This document shows positions 18,018 through 25,390 of a stretch of 43,877 bases of DNA, in pieces. The position numbers were made by a program, and so were the translations under genes. Origin of the DNA: Candidatus Hopanoidivorans cymbastelae. GTDB lineage: Bacteria > Actinomycetota > Acidimicrobiia > Acidimicrobiales > Hopanoidiivorantaceae. How positions within the stretch are numbered: the stretch's first letter is position 1; every line of letters starts with the position of its first letter. The notes under the pieces are model-generated. The model searched no databases. It was given only the letters and a program-made list of their open reading frames with translations, and was not told where the DNA came from. Where the stretch lies: contig JAPYNY010000011.1 of assembly GCA_028283145.1 (NCBI GenBank), forward strand, positions 1 through 43,877, in the 5' to 3' direction.

Positions 18018-18250
18018 TTAATTCAACTGGACTGCCCCGCTACTAGGCAGTCAAAGCAAACGCTGTGGAAGCGGTTATGAACCAAATTACCTACCCAATG
18101 TAATTTTGCGAGCGTGTTTGGGATTTATTGGGATTTTCCTTGCGGAAAACTTATGCTCTGCAGGCTTTCCCGTGTCCTCGCCGGAACCCGCCGGCTCCTT
18201 CGACTTACGCGATTCTGTAGAATTCGAAGAATTTGTCATGGTGCCTCACT
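18018..18250 (-). repeat. Imperfect tandem repeat unit 1 (small-ORF unit)
   Basis: This unit aligns with 18297-18532 over nearly its whole length: a shared coding part (18087-18239 against 18375-18518) and a shared 3' noncoding part with a small hairpin. In unit 1 the hairpin is GACTGCC/GGCAGTC with a 9-nt loop. The copies differ by an in-frame 9-nt indel and scattered substitutions. Confidence 0.8.
18087..18239 (-). CDS. Small basic protein, tandem copy 1 (50 aa, unknown function)
   Basis: I do not recognise this family. The ATG at 18239 has a GTGAGG motif 4 nt upstream and the frame ends in TAA at 18087. The N-terminal half is hydrophilic and low-complexity (Ser, Lys, Glu, Gly) and likely disordered. 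The C-terminal 19 residues are basic and hold the conserved motif ARKIPINPKHARKIT followed by LGR. The copy at 18375-18518 has the same start, stop and C-terminal motif, with 27 of 47 aligned residues identical and a gap of exactly three codons. That pattern supports real coding. It lies upstream of scpA on the same strand. No membrane segment or signal peptide; a nucleic-acid or protein-binding peptide is only a guess. Confidence 0.6.
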   Translation of the reverse strand: MTNSSNSTESRKSKEPAGSGEDTGKPAEHKFSARKIPINPKHARKITLGR

Positions 18251-18296
18251 TTTGGAAGAATGTAATTTGGGTTGTGACAGTCTGGCAAATGGTAGG

Positions 18297-18532
18297 TTAA
18301 TTCAGCCGTGCTGCCACACCAACGGGCAGTCGGAGGGAAACCCTATGGACACCGCGGGAGCGATCCTGACCAAGTTACCTACCAGCGGTAATTTTGTGAG
18401 CGGACCTGGGATTTATTGGGATACTCCTTGCGGGGGACTTACGATCCAACGGCTTGCCCTTGTTCTTACCGGAACCTGACTGGTCCTTCGGCTTAGGCGA
18501 CTCTGAAGAATTTACCATAATAGCCTCCTTTT
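18297..18532 (-). repeat. Imperfect tandem repeat unit 2 (small-ORF unit)
   Basis: Second copy of the unit at 18018-18250; the start codons are 279 bases apart. The downstream hairpin is kept as CTGCC/GGCAG, again with a 9-nt loop though the loop sequence differs, which suggests the structure is maintained. Confidence 0.8.
18375..18518 (-). CDS. Small basic protein, tandem copy 2 (47 aa, unknown function)
   Basis: Paralog of the ORF at 18087-18239. It has the better translation signal: AAAGGAGG ends 6 nt before the ATG at 18518, close to a perfect Shine-Dalgarno. The frame ends in TAA at 18375. It is rich in Ser, Lys, Gly and Pro in the first 30 residues, then has ARSIPINPRSAHKIT followed by AGR. 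The strongly conserved part is the IPINP core and the KIT-GR end. Forty-eight bases upstream on the same strand is the stop of a small membrane protein, so the three may be one transcript. Function unknown. Confidence 0.65.
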   Translation of the reverse strand: MVNSSESPKPKDQSGSGKNKGKPLDRKSPARSIPINPRSAHKITAGR

Positions 18533-18551
18533 GTGAAATAGTTTCAGGAAC

Positions 18552-18584
18552 TTCTGCTATTTTTCATTATAGCAGAATTTTTTT
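18552..18584 (+). terminator. Rho-independent terminator, plus-strand orientation
   Basis: A perfect 9-bp stem TTCTGCTAT/ATAGCAGAA (18552-18560 with 18569-18577), an 8-nt loop and seven T residues (18578-18584). The T tract follows the stem only on the plus strand. No plus-strand gene is visible upstream, so it would end transcripts antisense to the small ORFs. Confidence 0.65.
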
Positions 18585-18809
18585 GGTGCGCTTTAGGCGC
18601 GTGAGTATTGGGGGCCTTGCGTACAGCGCATCTGTTCCTAGCATGGATATGCCCTCAGCGGCATATTTCTGATGAAGCCTGGCTTGTTTGCCCACCCTCA
18701 ACTTGCGAACTTCTCTCCGATTGTGGAGGTAGGCATAGTAGGCAATGGAGCCTGACACCAGTATCGCCACAGGTGTTGCTAGGGATACTAGAATTTCTGG
18801 CCAATTCAT
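18567..18809 (-). CDS. Small membrane protein (80 aa, unknown function)
   Basis: An 80-residue frame from ATG 18809 to TAA 18567. Residues 5-28 (ILVSLATPVAILVSGSIAYY) form one transmembrane segment, followed by a basic cytoplasmic-type stretch (NRREVRKLRVGKQARLHQK) and a Lys/Arg-rich end. By the positive-inside rule the N-terminus would be outside. I see no family match. Translation signal is weak (GAG 3-6 nt upstream). The frame continues 35 codons upstream but that part is not convincing. The last codons overlap the plus-strand terminator. It may head the transcript carrying the two small ORFs. Confidence 0.45.
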   Translation of the reverse strand: MNWPEILVSLATPVAILVSGSIAYYAYLHNRREVRKLRVGKQARLHQKYAAEGISMLGTDALYARPPILTRLKRTKKILL

Positions 18810-18925
18810 AATCTCATTTTGCAACAGGGGTGTTAATTGGCTGAAATCGCTTCTGCGGGCGAAGGGAACCTTTTCCCCAGAACCCCATCTTTTGTGGCGC
18901 ATTGCCCCGGTCACGACAGGAACGT

Positions 18926-18943
18926 CGCCAATAAAGTTAAAAT
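18926..18943 (+). promoter_or_regulatory. Candidate promoter upstream of the trpS leader ORF
   Basis: TAAAAT (18938-18943) ends 7 nt before the ATG at 18951, the spacing expected for a leaderless transcript. CGCCAA at 18926-18931 precedes it, but at 6 nt rather than the 17-18 seen elsewhere. No clear -35. Confidence 0.3.
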
Positions 18944-18950
18944 TCTAGAG

Positions 18951-19046
18951 ATGGCGCACCATCACACCCCAGACAGCAGTGTGGCACCCGCCCGTCGCCT
19001 CCAATCCAAGACAGTTTTTACCAACTTCACTAAATCCCATCTGTAG
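18951..19046 (+). CDS. Possible 31-residue leader ORF upstream of trpS
   Basis: ATG at 18951 to TAG at 19044-19046, ending 2 nt before the trpS start codon. The peptide begins MAHHHTPDSSV and is basic toward the end; it has no Trp codon, so it is not a classic attenuation leader. Because trpS itself lacks a ribosome binding site, translation of this frame could deliver ribosomes to trpS by reinitiation. No homologue known to me; it may be chance. Confidence 0.3.
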   Translation: MAHHHTPDSSVAPARRLQSKTVFTNFTKSHL

Positions 19047-19048
19047 CT

Positions 19049-20035
19049 ATGGCAAGAGTTTTTTCGGGCATACAACCTTCAGGTGAAATCCACTTGGGCA
19101 ATCTGCTGGGAGCCTTGCACAACTGGGTAGCTGAGCAGCACAAGCACGAGGCAGTGTATTGCATCGTTGACCTCCACGCCCTGACCCACAAGCACGACCC
19201 CGCCCAACTCCGCCAGGCAACTCTGAGTTTGTCGCAGATGCTGATGGCGGTGGGGCTTGACCCACAAGTCTGCACGCTGTTCGTGCAAAGCCATCTGAGC
19301 GAACACAGCGAGTTGGCTTGGTTGCTGCAATGCACGACCAGCTACGGCGAGTTGAGCCGCATGACGCAATTCAAGCACAAATCCGATGAGACCGACTTTG
19401 TCTCGGCAGCCCTGTTTACCTATCCTGCGCTGCAGGCTGCCGATATTTTGCTTTACGACACCGACATTGTGCCGGTGGGCGATGACCAGCGCCAGCACAT
19501 AGAGCTGACCAGAGATGCAGCACAGCGTTTCAACCAGCGCTACGGGGAGACTTTCGTAGTGCCGTCGCATCAGATTCCCAAGGCTGGTGCGCGGGTGATG
19601 GATTTGCAAAACCCGACTTCCAAGATGTCCAAGTCGGCTGGAGAAGGAGCCGGCACAATCAGCTTGACAGACGATCCCAAGGCGATTTCCAAAAAAATCA
19701 TGCGCGCCGTTACCGACAGTGAAACCGAAGTACGCTATGACCCTGCTGCCAAACCAGGCGTGTCTAACTTGTTGGAAATCATGGCAGCCGCCAGGCAAAG
19801 CACTCCGCAGTCTGTCGCCGAGAACTACAGCAGCTATGGTGCGCTCAAGAAAGATTGCGCTGAAGCTGTGGTGGCAATGCTGGCACCAATCCAGCAGCGC
19901 TTTGGCGAATTGTCGGCCGATTCGGGTGAAACTGCTCGGCTGCTAGCAGTCGGAGCCGACAAAGCCAGACACATGGCCTCCCAAACACTGGCCAGAGCCA
20001 AGCAGAATATAGGTTTGCTGGACGGCGAAGGCTGA
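19049..20035 (+). CDS. trpS: Tryptophanyl-tRNA synthetase
   Basis: Charges tRNA-Trp; class Ic synthetase. The HIGH-equivalent is PSGEIHLGN at 10-18 and the KMSKS loop is exactly KMSKS at 192-196. TSYGELSRMTQFK and GDDQRQHIELTRD are further family motifs in the tryptophan-binding half. 328 residues, the usual length for the bacterial enzyme. It is the only housekeeping gene on the plus strand here and converges on the lipoprotein pair with a 39-base gap. No Shine-Dalgarno precedes the ATG; see the short frame just upstream. Confidence 0.97.
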   Translation: MARVFSGIQPSGEIHLGNLLGALHNWVAEQHKHEAVYCIVDLHALTHKHDPAQLRQATLSLSQMLMAVGLDPQVCTLFVQSHLSEHSELAWLLQCTTSYGELSRMTQFKHKSDETDFVSAALFTYPALQAADILLYDTDIVPVGDDQRQHIELTRDAAQRFNQRYGETFVVPSHQIPKAGARVMDLQNPTSKMSKSAGEGAGTISLTDDPKAISKKIMRAVTDSETEVRYDPAAKPGVSNLLEIMAAARQSTPQSVAENYSSYGALKKDCAEAVVAMLAPIQQRFGELSADSGETARLLAVGADKARHMASQTLARAKQNIGLLDGEG

Positions 20036-20074
20036 CGAATCGGCTACGACTCGTGCTGCTCTTGCGGCTGTGGT

Positions 20075-21550
20075 TTATTCCACGGTGTCGGTTCGCTCCG
20101 CAGCTTGCTCAATGACAACTTCTATAGAGTCGGTGGCAGATATTCCCTGGCTGTTCGTCCAAGTAACTGTGAATACATGGTTGCCAAGGGTGAGTTCATG
20201 GGCCGAAATCCTCAACTGCCGGCCTGTTCCCAGATGCCCATCAATATCGCTGCTCCAGCTATAACCATCACCTCTGTAGGAAAAGCCGAGCGACTCGTCA
20301 ATATCGCGCCCCAGCCCTTCCAACCAAATGCAAGCATGAGCAAATATCGAACGACATATAGAAAACCAGTCATCATTATTAAGCCAGTCATCATCATTGG
20401 AAAAACGGCTCTCTTCTAACCAACGTTCTTCCTGCCCCGTAACTACACGATGAAGTCTTTCTTGACGTGTGTTGATTCTGACTGTGGGAGCGTGTTCTCC
20501 TACAGCGAATGTCAGGCTCTCAATAAAAGCTGAACGTGTCCCGTCATACACGGCAACAGCAACTTGAGCTCTGTTGGTGTTTGGTATTTGATTGGTCAAA
20601 TTTACCGTAACGGAAGATGTATCTGCAGGAATCCTTCTGGGCAAGCCAATGTAACCTTTGTCGAACTTATCTTTGCAAGTGTCGCCTTCACATTTCCAGA
20701 AAACCTCATATCTTAAATCGTCATCGTCTTTATCTTCCACAGACAATGTCAGCTTAAGCGGTTCGCCCCCAGCAAAAAACTGGCCCTCTGAGATGCCGGA
20801 GAGACTAGCAGTCGGGGCATGTGCCGACCGCTCTACGACAAGCAATACCTCGCCGTCTCTCACCAGAGCAAAGCTGTCATAGTCGGGCGGGTCGATTAGA
20901 TGACCTTTGAAGCTTGTAGTGTAGCCGCCGATTCCTCTGCCATCTTCGTCTATCCCATCCCAATGCGACTCTGTAACTTCCAAAGATGCTGTGGCTACCT
21001 TTGTGCCTGCGACGTCCCGCAACTCTACAATGTAGGGCCCGCAATCTTCATCATGTTTGCAACGCGGCTCTCTCACGTTGACCTTGTCAACCGGCAGATG
21101 ACGCACTCTCATAGCAGTCGTATCTACATCAAAATCTTCGATGCTGCCTTCAAACATATGCACAATTCTGTCACTGGAGGCAGCCGGGCTGGCATCAGGC
21201 AACACAATTTCAGGCGTAGTGGTGGTTGGAGGTGGCAATGGCTGAGGTCGGGGCTGGGTAGTAGAAGTTGGGGTGGTTTCCTCGGTGTCTTTAGGCTCAG
21301 GCTGGGTTGTGGGCTTGATTGAGGTCTCCACTGCAGTCGTAGAGGTAGATGACGGCACGCTAGCCATTTCAACGGGCGCGGTGCTGGAAGTGTTGTCGAC
21401 CACTTCCAAGCTGGAGTCACTGCCTGCAGAACAAGCAGTTCCCAAAAGCGCAAGCGTAACCCCCGCTGCTGCGATGCGAGCAGCCAAGCTGACTGCCAGC
21501 CGGCTGGAACTGGATTTTTTGCGGGTATGCGTTTTGCGAGTCATATTCAT
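20075..21550 (-). CDS. Ig-module lipoprotein A (491 aa)
   Basis: A probable exported lipoprotein. The basic N-terminus (RKTHTRKK), a hydrophobic core and LLGTAC give a lipobox-like site at Cys40, although Gly rather than Leu sits at -3. Residues 45-125 are a Thr/Pro/Ser-rich linker of cell-wall-spanning type, absent from the neighbouring paralog. Then come the ELRD module (about 128-243), an Ig-like module starting SAHAPT (244-352) and a second with YSWSSDIDG (353-482). A conserved Cys pair (399, 407) lies in an insert within the last module. The same three modules follow the protease domain of the RTX protease at 2561-6445. The start may be the ATG two codons in (21544), matching the paralog. 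No enzymatic motif seen. Confidence 0.85.
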   Translation of the reverse strand: MNMTRKTHTRKKSSSSRLAVSLAARIAAAGVTLALLGTACSAGSDSSLEVVDNTSSTAPVEMASVPSSTSTTAVETSIKPTTQPEPKDTEETTPTSTTQPRPQPLPPPTTTTPEIVLPDASPAASSDRIVHMFEGSIEDFDVDTTAMRVRHLPVDKVNVREPRCKHDEDCGPYIVELRDVAGTKVATASLEVTESHWDGIDEDGRGIGGYTTSFKGHLIDPPDYDSFALVRDGEVLLVVERSAHAPTASLSGISEGQFFAGGEPLKLTLSVEDKDDDDLRYEVFWKCEGDTCKDKFDKGYIGLPRRIPADTSSVTVNLTNQIPNTNRAQVAVAVYDGTRSAFIESLTFAVGEHAPTVRINTRQERLHRVVTGQEERWLEESRFSNDDDWLNNDDWFSICRSIFAHACIWLEGLGRDIDESLGFSYRGDGYSWSSDIDGHLGTGRQLRISAHELTLGNHVFTVTWTNSQGISATDSIEVVIEQAAERTDTVE

Positions 21551-21629
21551 TTTGACTTTGGCACCGCTGATTTAAGTTCCCCAATCCGCAGACATGTACT
21601 AAAAGAAAGAATTGCCTCAGCCACCGTAT

Positions 21630-22871
21630 TCAACCAGCCTCTTCTGAGACTTGCTCTACAAAAACTTCCAGAGTATCGGTGGCGGATATTCCTTGGTCGT
21701 TGGTCCAAGTAACGGTGAATATATGTTCACCAAGGGAAAGCTCATGAGCAGGCACCAACAAACTGCGACCTGTTCCCAGATGCCCATTTACATCGCTGCT
21801 CCAACTATAAGCATCTTCTTGATAACCAAAGTTGGATTCATCGGTGTCATATCCCAGTGCTGTCAAATGAATACAAGAAAAAGTCAATACCCACCGACAA
21901 ATTTCATTCCATTCATCGTCAGCGAAATCGCTTTCTTCTACCCACTGTTCTTCTTGGCCCGTTACAGTAAGATGAACCCGTTCTTTAGGTGTATTGATAT
22001 TTACTACAGGAGCGTGATCTCCTACTTTGAATGTCGGACTCTCAACAAATACCGAACGAGTCCCATCAAACACGGCAACAGCAATTTGAGCATTATCTGT
22101 TTTGGGAACATGCGTGCTAAGATCTTCAGTCACAGAAAAAGTGTCTGAAGGAAACCTTCTGAGCCATCCCAGCATGTAGCTTTCATAGACGTCCCCTTCG
22201 CAAGTATCGCTGTCGCATTTCCAGAACACCTTGTATTTCAATTTGTCTCCGTCTTTGTCATCCACAGACAAGGAAAACATGAGCGGTTCGTCATCGGTGA
22301 AAAACTGCCCCTCGGTGATGCCAGAGAGTTCTGCAGTCGGGGCATGCGCCGACCGCTCTACCACAAGCAACTCTTCGCCGTGCATCAAAACAGCAAAACT
22401 GGCATAATCTGGCGGGTCAATTATGTAACTTTCAAGGGTTGTGGTGTGACCGCCAGTTCCTCTGCCGTCCCTGTCCGTGCCATCCCAATGATACTCAGAA
22501 ACCTCTAAGGGCACTTCGGCTACTTTCGCACCTGCGGCGTCTCGCAACTCTACGATGTAAGGCCCGCAGTCTTCATCTGGCCTGCAATAAGGCGATCTGA
22601 AACTGACTTTGTCCAACGGCAGTTGGCGCACTTCCATAGCAATTGTGTCAAGATCGAGATTTTCGATCCATCCATCAAACATATGGACGATCCTGTCGGT
22701 GGAAGCCGCTGGGCCATCATTGGCAACCACTTCCAAGCTGGAGTCAGTGCCTGCAGAACAAGCAGTTCCCAAAAGCGCAAGCGTAACCCCCGCTGCTGCA
22801 ATGCGAGCAGCCAAGCTGACTGCCAGCCAGCTGGAACTGGAATTTCTGCAGGTATGCGTTTTGCGTATCAT
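21630..22871 (-). CDS. Ig-module lipoprotein B (413 aa)
   Basis: Tandem paralog of the 491-residue gene, transcribed before it with 79 bases between. Signal peptide with the same LALLGTACSAG site at Cys38. It lacks the Thr/Pro-rich linker: the sequence passes almost directly to the RIVHMF start of the conserved part. The module order is the same (ELRD; SAHAPT Ig-like; YSWSSDVNG Ig-like), including the Cys pair in the insert of the last module. Even the upstream noncoding bases (GCACCG...TTAAGTTCCC) are shared, so the duplication unit included the 5' region. Cell-surface role unknown; a substrate-binding or structural function is inferred only from the Ig-like folds. Confidence 0.85.
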   Translation of the reverse strand: MIRKTHTCRNSSSSWLAVSLAARIAAAGVTLALLGTACSAGTDSSLEVVANDGPAASTDRIVHMFDGWIENLDLDTIAMEVRQLPLDKVSFRSPYCRPDEDCGPYIVELRDAAGAKVAEVPLEVSEYHWDGTDRDGRGTGGHTTTLESYIIDPPDYASFAVLMHGEELLVVERSAHAPTAELSGITEGQFFTDDEPLMFSLSVDDKDGDKLKYKVFWKCDSDTCEGDVYESYMLGWLRRFPSDTFSVTEDLSTHVPKTDNAQIAVAVFDGTRSVFVESPTFKVGDHAPVVNINTPKERVHLTVTGQEEQWVEESDFADDEWNEICRWVLTFSCIHLTALGYDTDESNFGYQEDAYSWSSDVNGHLGTGRSLLVPAHELSLGEHIFTVTWTNDQGISATDTLEVFVEQVSEEAG

Positions 22872-22990
22872 ATGCCTTTAGACTTGGGCAGCACCGATTA
22901 AGTTCCCAAAGGCTCTGACCATCACATTCCCGTAGTGGTATGCGAATTACCCAAGATGGCACCCCCTCCCCCCGCATCTGAAAACCGCGT

Positions 22991-24253
22991 TTACACACCC
23001 ACAGGCTGGTCGTCCAACTCCATATCCAGCATCCGGGCGGCGTTGCCGCGCACAATCTTCCAAATCAACTCTGGCGGCAGGTGCCCCATCATATCTTCAG
23101 CCACCTGCAGAGTGTTGGGCCAAGTGGAGTCGGTGTGGGGGTAGTCGGTTTCAAACGTCACGTTGTCTCGGCCCACTTTGTCAATAGAATCCAGCCCGTG
23201 GCGGTCGCGGAAGAAGCAGGAATACATGCAGCGGTAGTAATAGGTTGAGGGCGGCTCGGGCACGATGTCTTTCACGCCGCCCCAAGCACGATGCTCCGAC
23301 CACACATCGTCCGCGCGCTCCAAGATATAAGGCACCCAGCCCATCTGCCCTTCAGAGTAGGCAATCTTCAAGTCGGGATAGCGCACCAGCACACCCGAAA
23401 ACAAGAAATCGCTCATGGAAGCCATAGCGTTGTTGAAGCTCAAGGTGGCAGCCACGGCAGGAGGCGCATCGGCAGACGTAGCAGGCATCTTGGAGGAGGA
23501 GCCTATATGCATGCACACCACAGTGCGGGTCTCCTCGCACACCGCAAAGAAGGGATCCCAGTAGCCGGTGTGGATGCTCGCCAGCCCCAAGTTGGCTGGA
23601 ATCTCACTGAAACAGACCGACCGGCAGCCGCGCTCCGCATTGCGCCGCACCTCCTTGACGGCTTCGTCTATATCCCACAGAGGAATGAGGCACAGCGGCA
23701 CCAAAACCCCATCGCTGTCGCCACACCATTCCTCCACCATGAAATCGTTGTAAGCCTTGACGCAAGCCAGAGCCAACTCCTTATCGCTGGCTTCGGCAAA
23801 GGTCTGGCCGCAAAATCGGGGAAAGGTGGGAAACGACAACGACAACTCCACGTGATTCATGCGCATGTCTTCGGCTCGGGCTTTGGGGTCATAGCAGCCG
23901 GGGCGCATCTCTTCATAAGTGATCGGCACAGCTTCCATGTCGTCTCGGTCAAAGCCGACGGCTGCCACATGGCGCTTGTTGGGATAAACCAAATCCTCGT
24001 AAAACCAGACATCGCCCCAAGGAGCGTCGGGGGCGTCCAGGTCGTATTCATACATCTTCGGGCCGCCGACATATTTGATGTCGCCCACCCGGCGGCGCTC
24101 CACCTTGGGGCCGCGCTGCTTGAACTTCTCGGGCAGCCAGGTTTGCCACAGATGTGGCGGCTCCACCAAGTGGTCGTCCACGCTAATGATTTTGGGGATG
24201 ACGCTTTGGGTGCCTTTGGAGTGGGATCCATTGCGATGGGAGTTGTCTGACAT
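22991..24253 (-). CDS. Amidohydrolase family 2 protein
   Basis: A metal-dependent TIM-barrel hydrolase or decarboxylase of the ACMSD-related Amidohydro_2 family. Near the N-terminus SVDDHLVEPP is the modified first metal motif (Asp27, His28). CMHIGSSS provides His249, and FETDYPHTDSTWP near the end provides Asp370, the conserved barrel-end acid. 420 residues matches actinobacterial members, many encoded near fatty-acid or aromatic catabolism genes; the substrate cannot be told from sequence. It has the strongest ribosome binding site in the window (GGAGGAG four bases before the ATG). It is not part of the classic pyrG-xerD neighbourhood and is probably a lineage-specific insertion. Confidence 0.9.
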   Translation of the reverse strand: MSDNSHRNGSHSKGTQSVIPKIISVDDHLVEPPHLWQTWLPEKFKQRGPKVERRRVGDIKYVGGPKMYEYDLDAPDAPWGDVWFYEDLVYPNKRHVAAVGFDRDDMEAVPITYEEMRPGCYDPKARAEDMRMNHVELSLSFPTFPRFCGQTFAEASDKELALACVKAYNDFMVEEWCGDSDGVLVPLCLIPLWDIDEAVKEVRRNAERGCRSVCFSEIPANLGLASIHTGYWDPFFAVCEETRTVVCMHIGSSSKMPATSADAPPAVAATLSFNNAMASMSDFLFSGVLVRYPDLKIAYSEGQMGWVPYILERADDVWSEHRAWGGVKDIVPEPPSTYYYRCMYSCFFRDRHGLDSIDKVGRDNVTFETDYPHTDSTWPNTLQVAEDMMGHLPPELIWKIVRGNAARMLDMELDDQPVGV

Positions 24254-24335
24254 TTCTCCTCCAGTGTGTCAACTAGTTAGGTGGCAGAAGTGTTAGCGGC
24301 TAGCGGGCTATCGGCGGACTGTCTGCGCTTGAATT

Positions 24336-25310
24336 TTAGCCTAACGCCCTGGGGTGCGAACTCTCATATACCGAGCGCAGATGGGCCGCTGAGACTTGGG
24401 TGTAAATCTGCGTGGTGCCCACCGAGGCGTGCCCTAGCAACTCCTGCAGGGTGCGCACGTCGGCCCCGTGATCCATCATGTGCGTAGCGAAAGAATGCCT
24501 GAGCGTGTGAGGCGACAGCTTGGCGCTGATCCCCGCTGCCAGGCCGTGCTTTTTGACCACCCCCCAAGCTCCTTGACGACTGATCCTGCGCCCGAAGCGG
24601 TTCAAAAAAACAGCTTGCGCATCGTCGCTTGAGCGCCACTGCTCTGGCTCCATCACTCCTCTGGCCGTGGGATCAAACCAGGCTTTTAGCGCACGGAAAG
24701 CCATCTTGCCGACGGGGACTATACGCTCCTTGGAGCCTTTCCCCAACACCAGCATCAAGCGGTCTTGCATGTCGATGTCGACCAAGCTCAAGCCAGTCAG
24801 TTCCGACACCCGAAGCCCGGCACCATACAGCACCTCCAAGATAGCCCTGTCGCGCCAGGCAGTGGGCGAGTCCCCTTCCACGGCTGCTATCAGGGCTATC
24901 ACCTCGGTTTCGCTGAGCGGCTTAGGCAGACCTCTAGGCACCTGCGGCACCTCCACCTCTCTGGCGGGGTCATCCGGGCGCATATTTTCCACCGCCATGT
25001 AGCGATGAAGGCCACGCACAGCCACCAGCGACCTGAACACCGAAGCCTGGGCACGCCCCAGCGCTTGTTGCAGACGCACATAGTCGGCAATGGTGCTGGC
25101 TGAGACCGAGTGCAAGTCTTTGTTGTGCTCCTGGAGGAACTGATAGTAGGCGGTCAAGTCCAGACGATAGGAGCTGACCGTGGCTGACGCCCGGCCTTGC
25201 TCTACAGCCTTGTAGTTGAGAAAATCCGTTACTTCAAAGGGAAGGGGCTTAGGGTCGGACTTGGCCTCGGGATCAGACTCGGGAGCGGGTGCGGGCTCAG
25301 GCTCAGACAT
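24336..25310 (-). CDS. xerD: Tyrosine recombinase XerD
   Basis: Chromosome-dimer resolution at dif with XerC and FtsK. An N-terminal Pro/Glu/Asp-rich tail of about 22 residues precedes a SAM-like core-binding domain (25-108). The catalytic domain has the complete set: Arg167 (GAGLRVSEL), Lys191 (GKGSKER), His268 and Arg271 (SPHTLRHSF), His294 (LLGHASV) and nucleophile Tyr303 (QIYTQV). 324 residues. Its position after pyrG agrees with the actinobacterial xerD location, which argues for the housekeeping enzyme rather than a phage or integron integrase. There are 80 bases between the pyrG stop and this start. Confidence 0.93.
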   Translation of the reverse strand: MSEPEPAPAPESDPEAKSDPKPLPFEVTDFLNYKAVEQGRASATVSSYRLDLTAYYQFLQEHNKDLHSVSASTIADYVRLQQALGRAQASVFRSLVAVRGLHRYMAVENMRPDDPAREVEVPQVPRGLPKPLSETEVIALIAAVEGDSPTAWRDRAILEVLYGAGLRVSELTGLSLVDIDMQDRLMLVLGKGSKERIVPVGKMAFRALKAWFDPTARGVMEPEQWRSSDDAQAVFLNRFGRRISRQGAWGVVKKHGLAAGISAKLSPHTLRHSFATHMMDHGADVRTLQELLGHASVGTTQIYTQVSAAHLRSVYESSHPRALG

Positions 25311-25390
25311 CGCTCAGGTCGGGCGAGCAGGTCTGACAATCGGAGCGGGTGACACCAAGCTAGCCCAGCTGAGCATCAAACCCCAGAACA

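Noticed and set aside
18114..18479. Plus-strand frame of 121 codons across the tandem small-ORF units
   Set aside because: It contains the same repeat twice (GIYWD...PCG), but start and stop are not conserved between units. The minus-strand frames share start, stop and an in-frame indel, and copy 2 has a Shine-Dalgarno.
19079..19798. Minus-strand frame of 239 codons opposite trpS
   Set aside because: trpS has complete HIGH and KMSKS motifs on the plus strand; the antisense frame shows none.
23291..24250. Plus-strand frame of 319 codons opposite the amidohydrolase
   Set aside because: Long but exactly antisense to a gene with metal-binding motifs and a strong ribosome binding site; the translated sequence has no recognisable domain.
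24336..25310. Tyrosine recombinase as a mobile-element integrase
   Set aside because: Its place beside pyrG-recN matches the chromosomal xerD locus in actinobacteria and the sequence follows XerD; no mobile-element features adjoin it.
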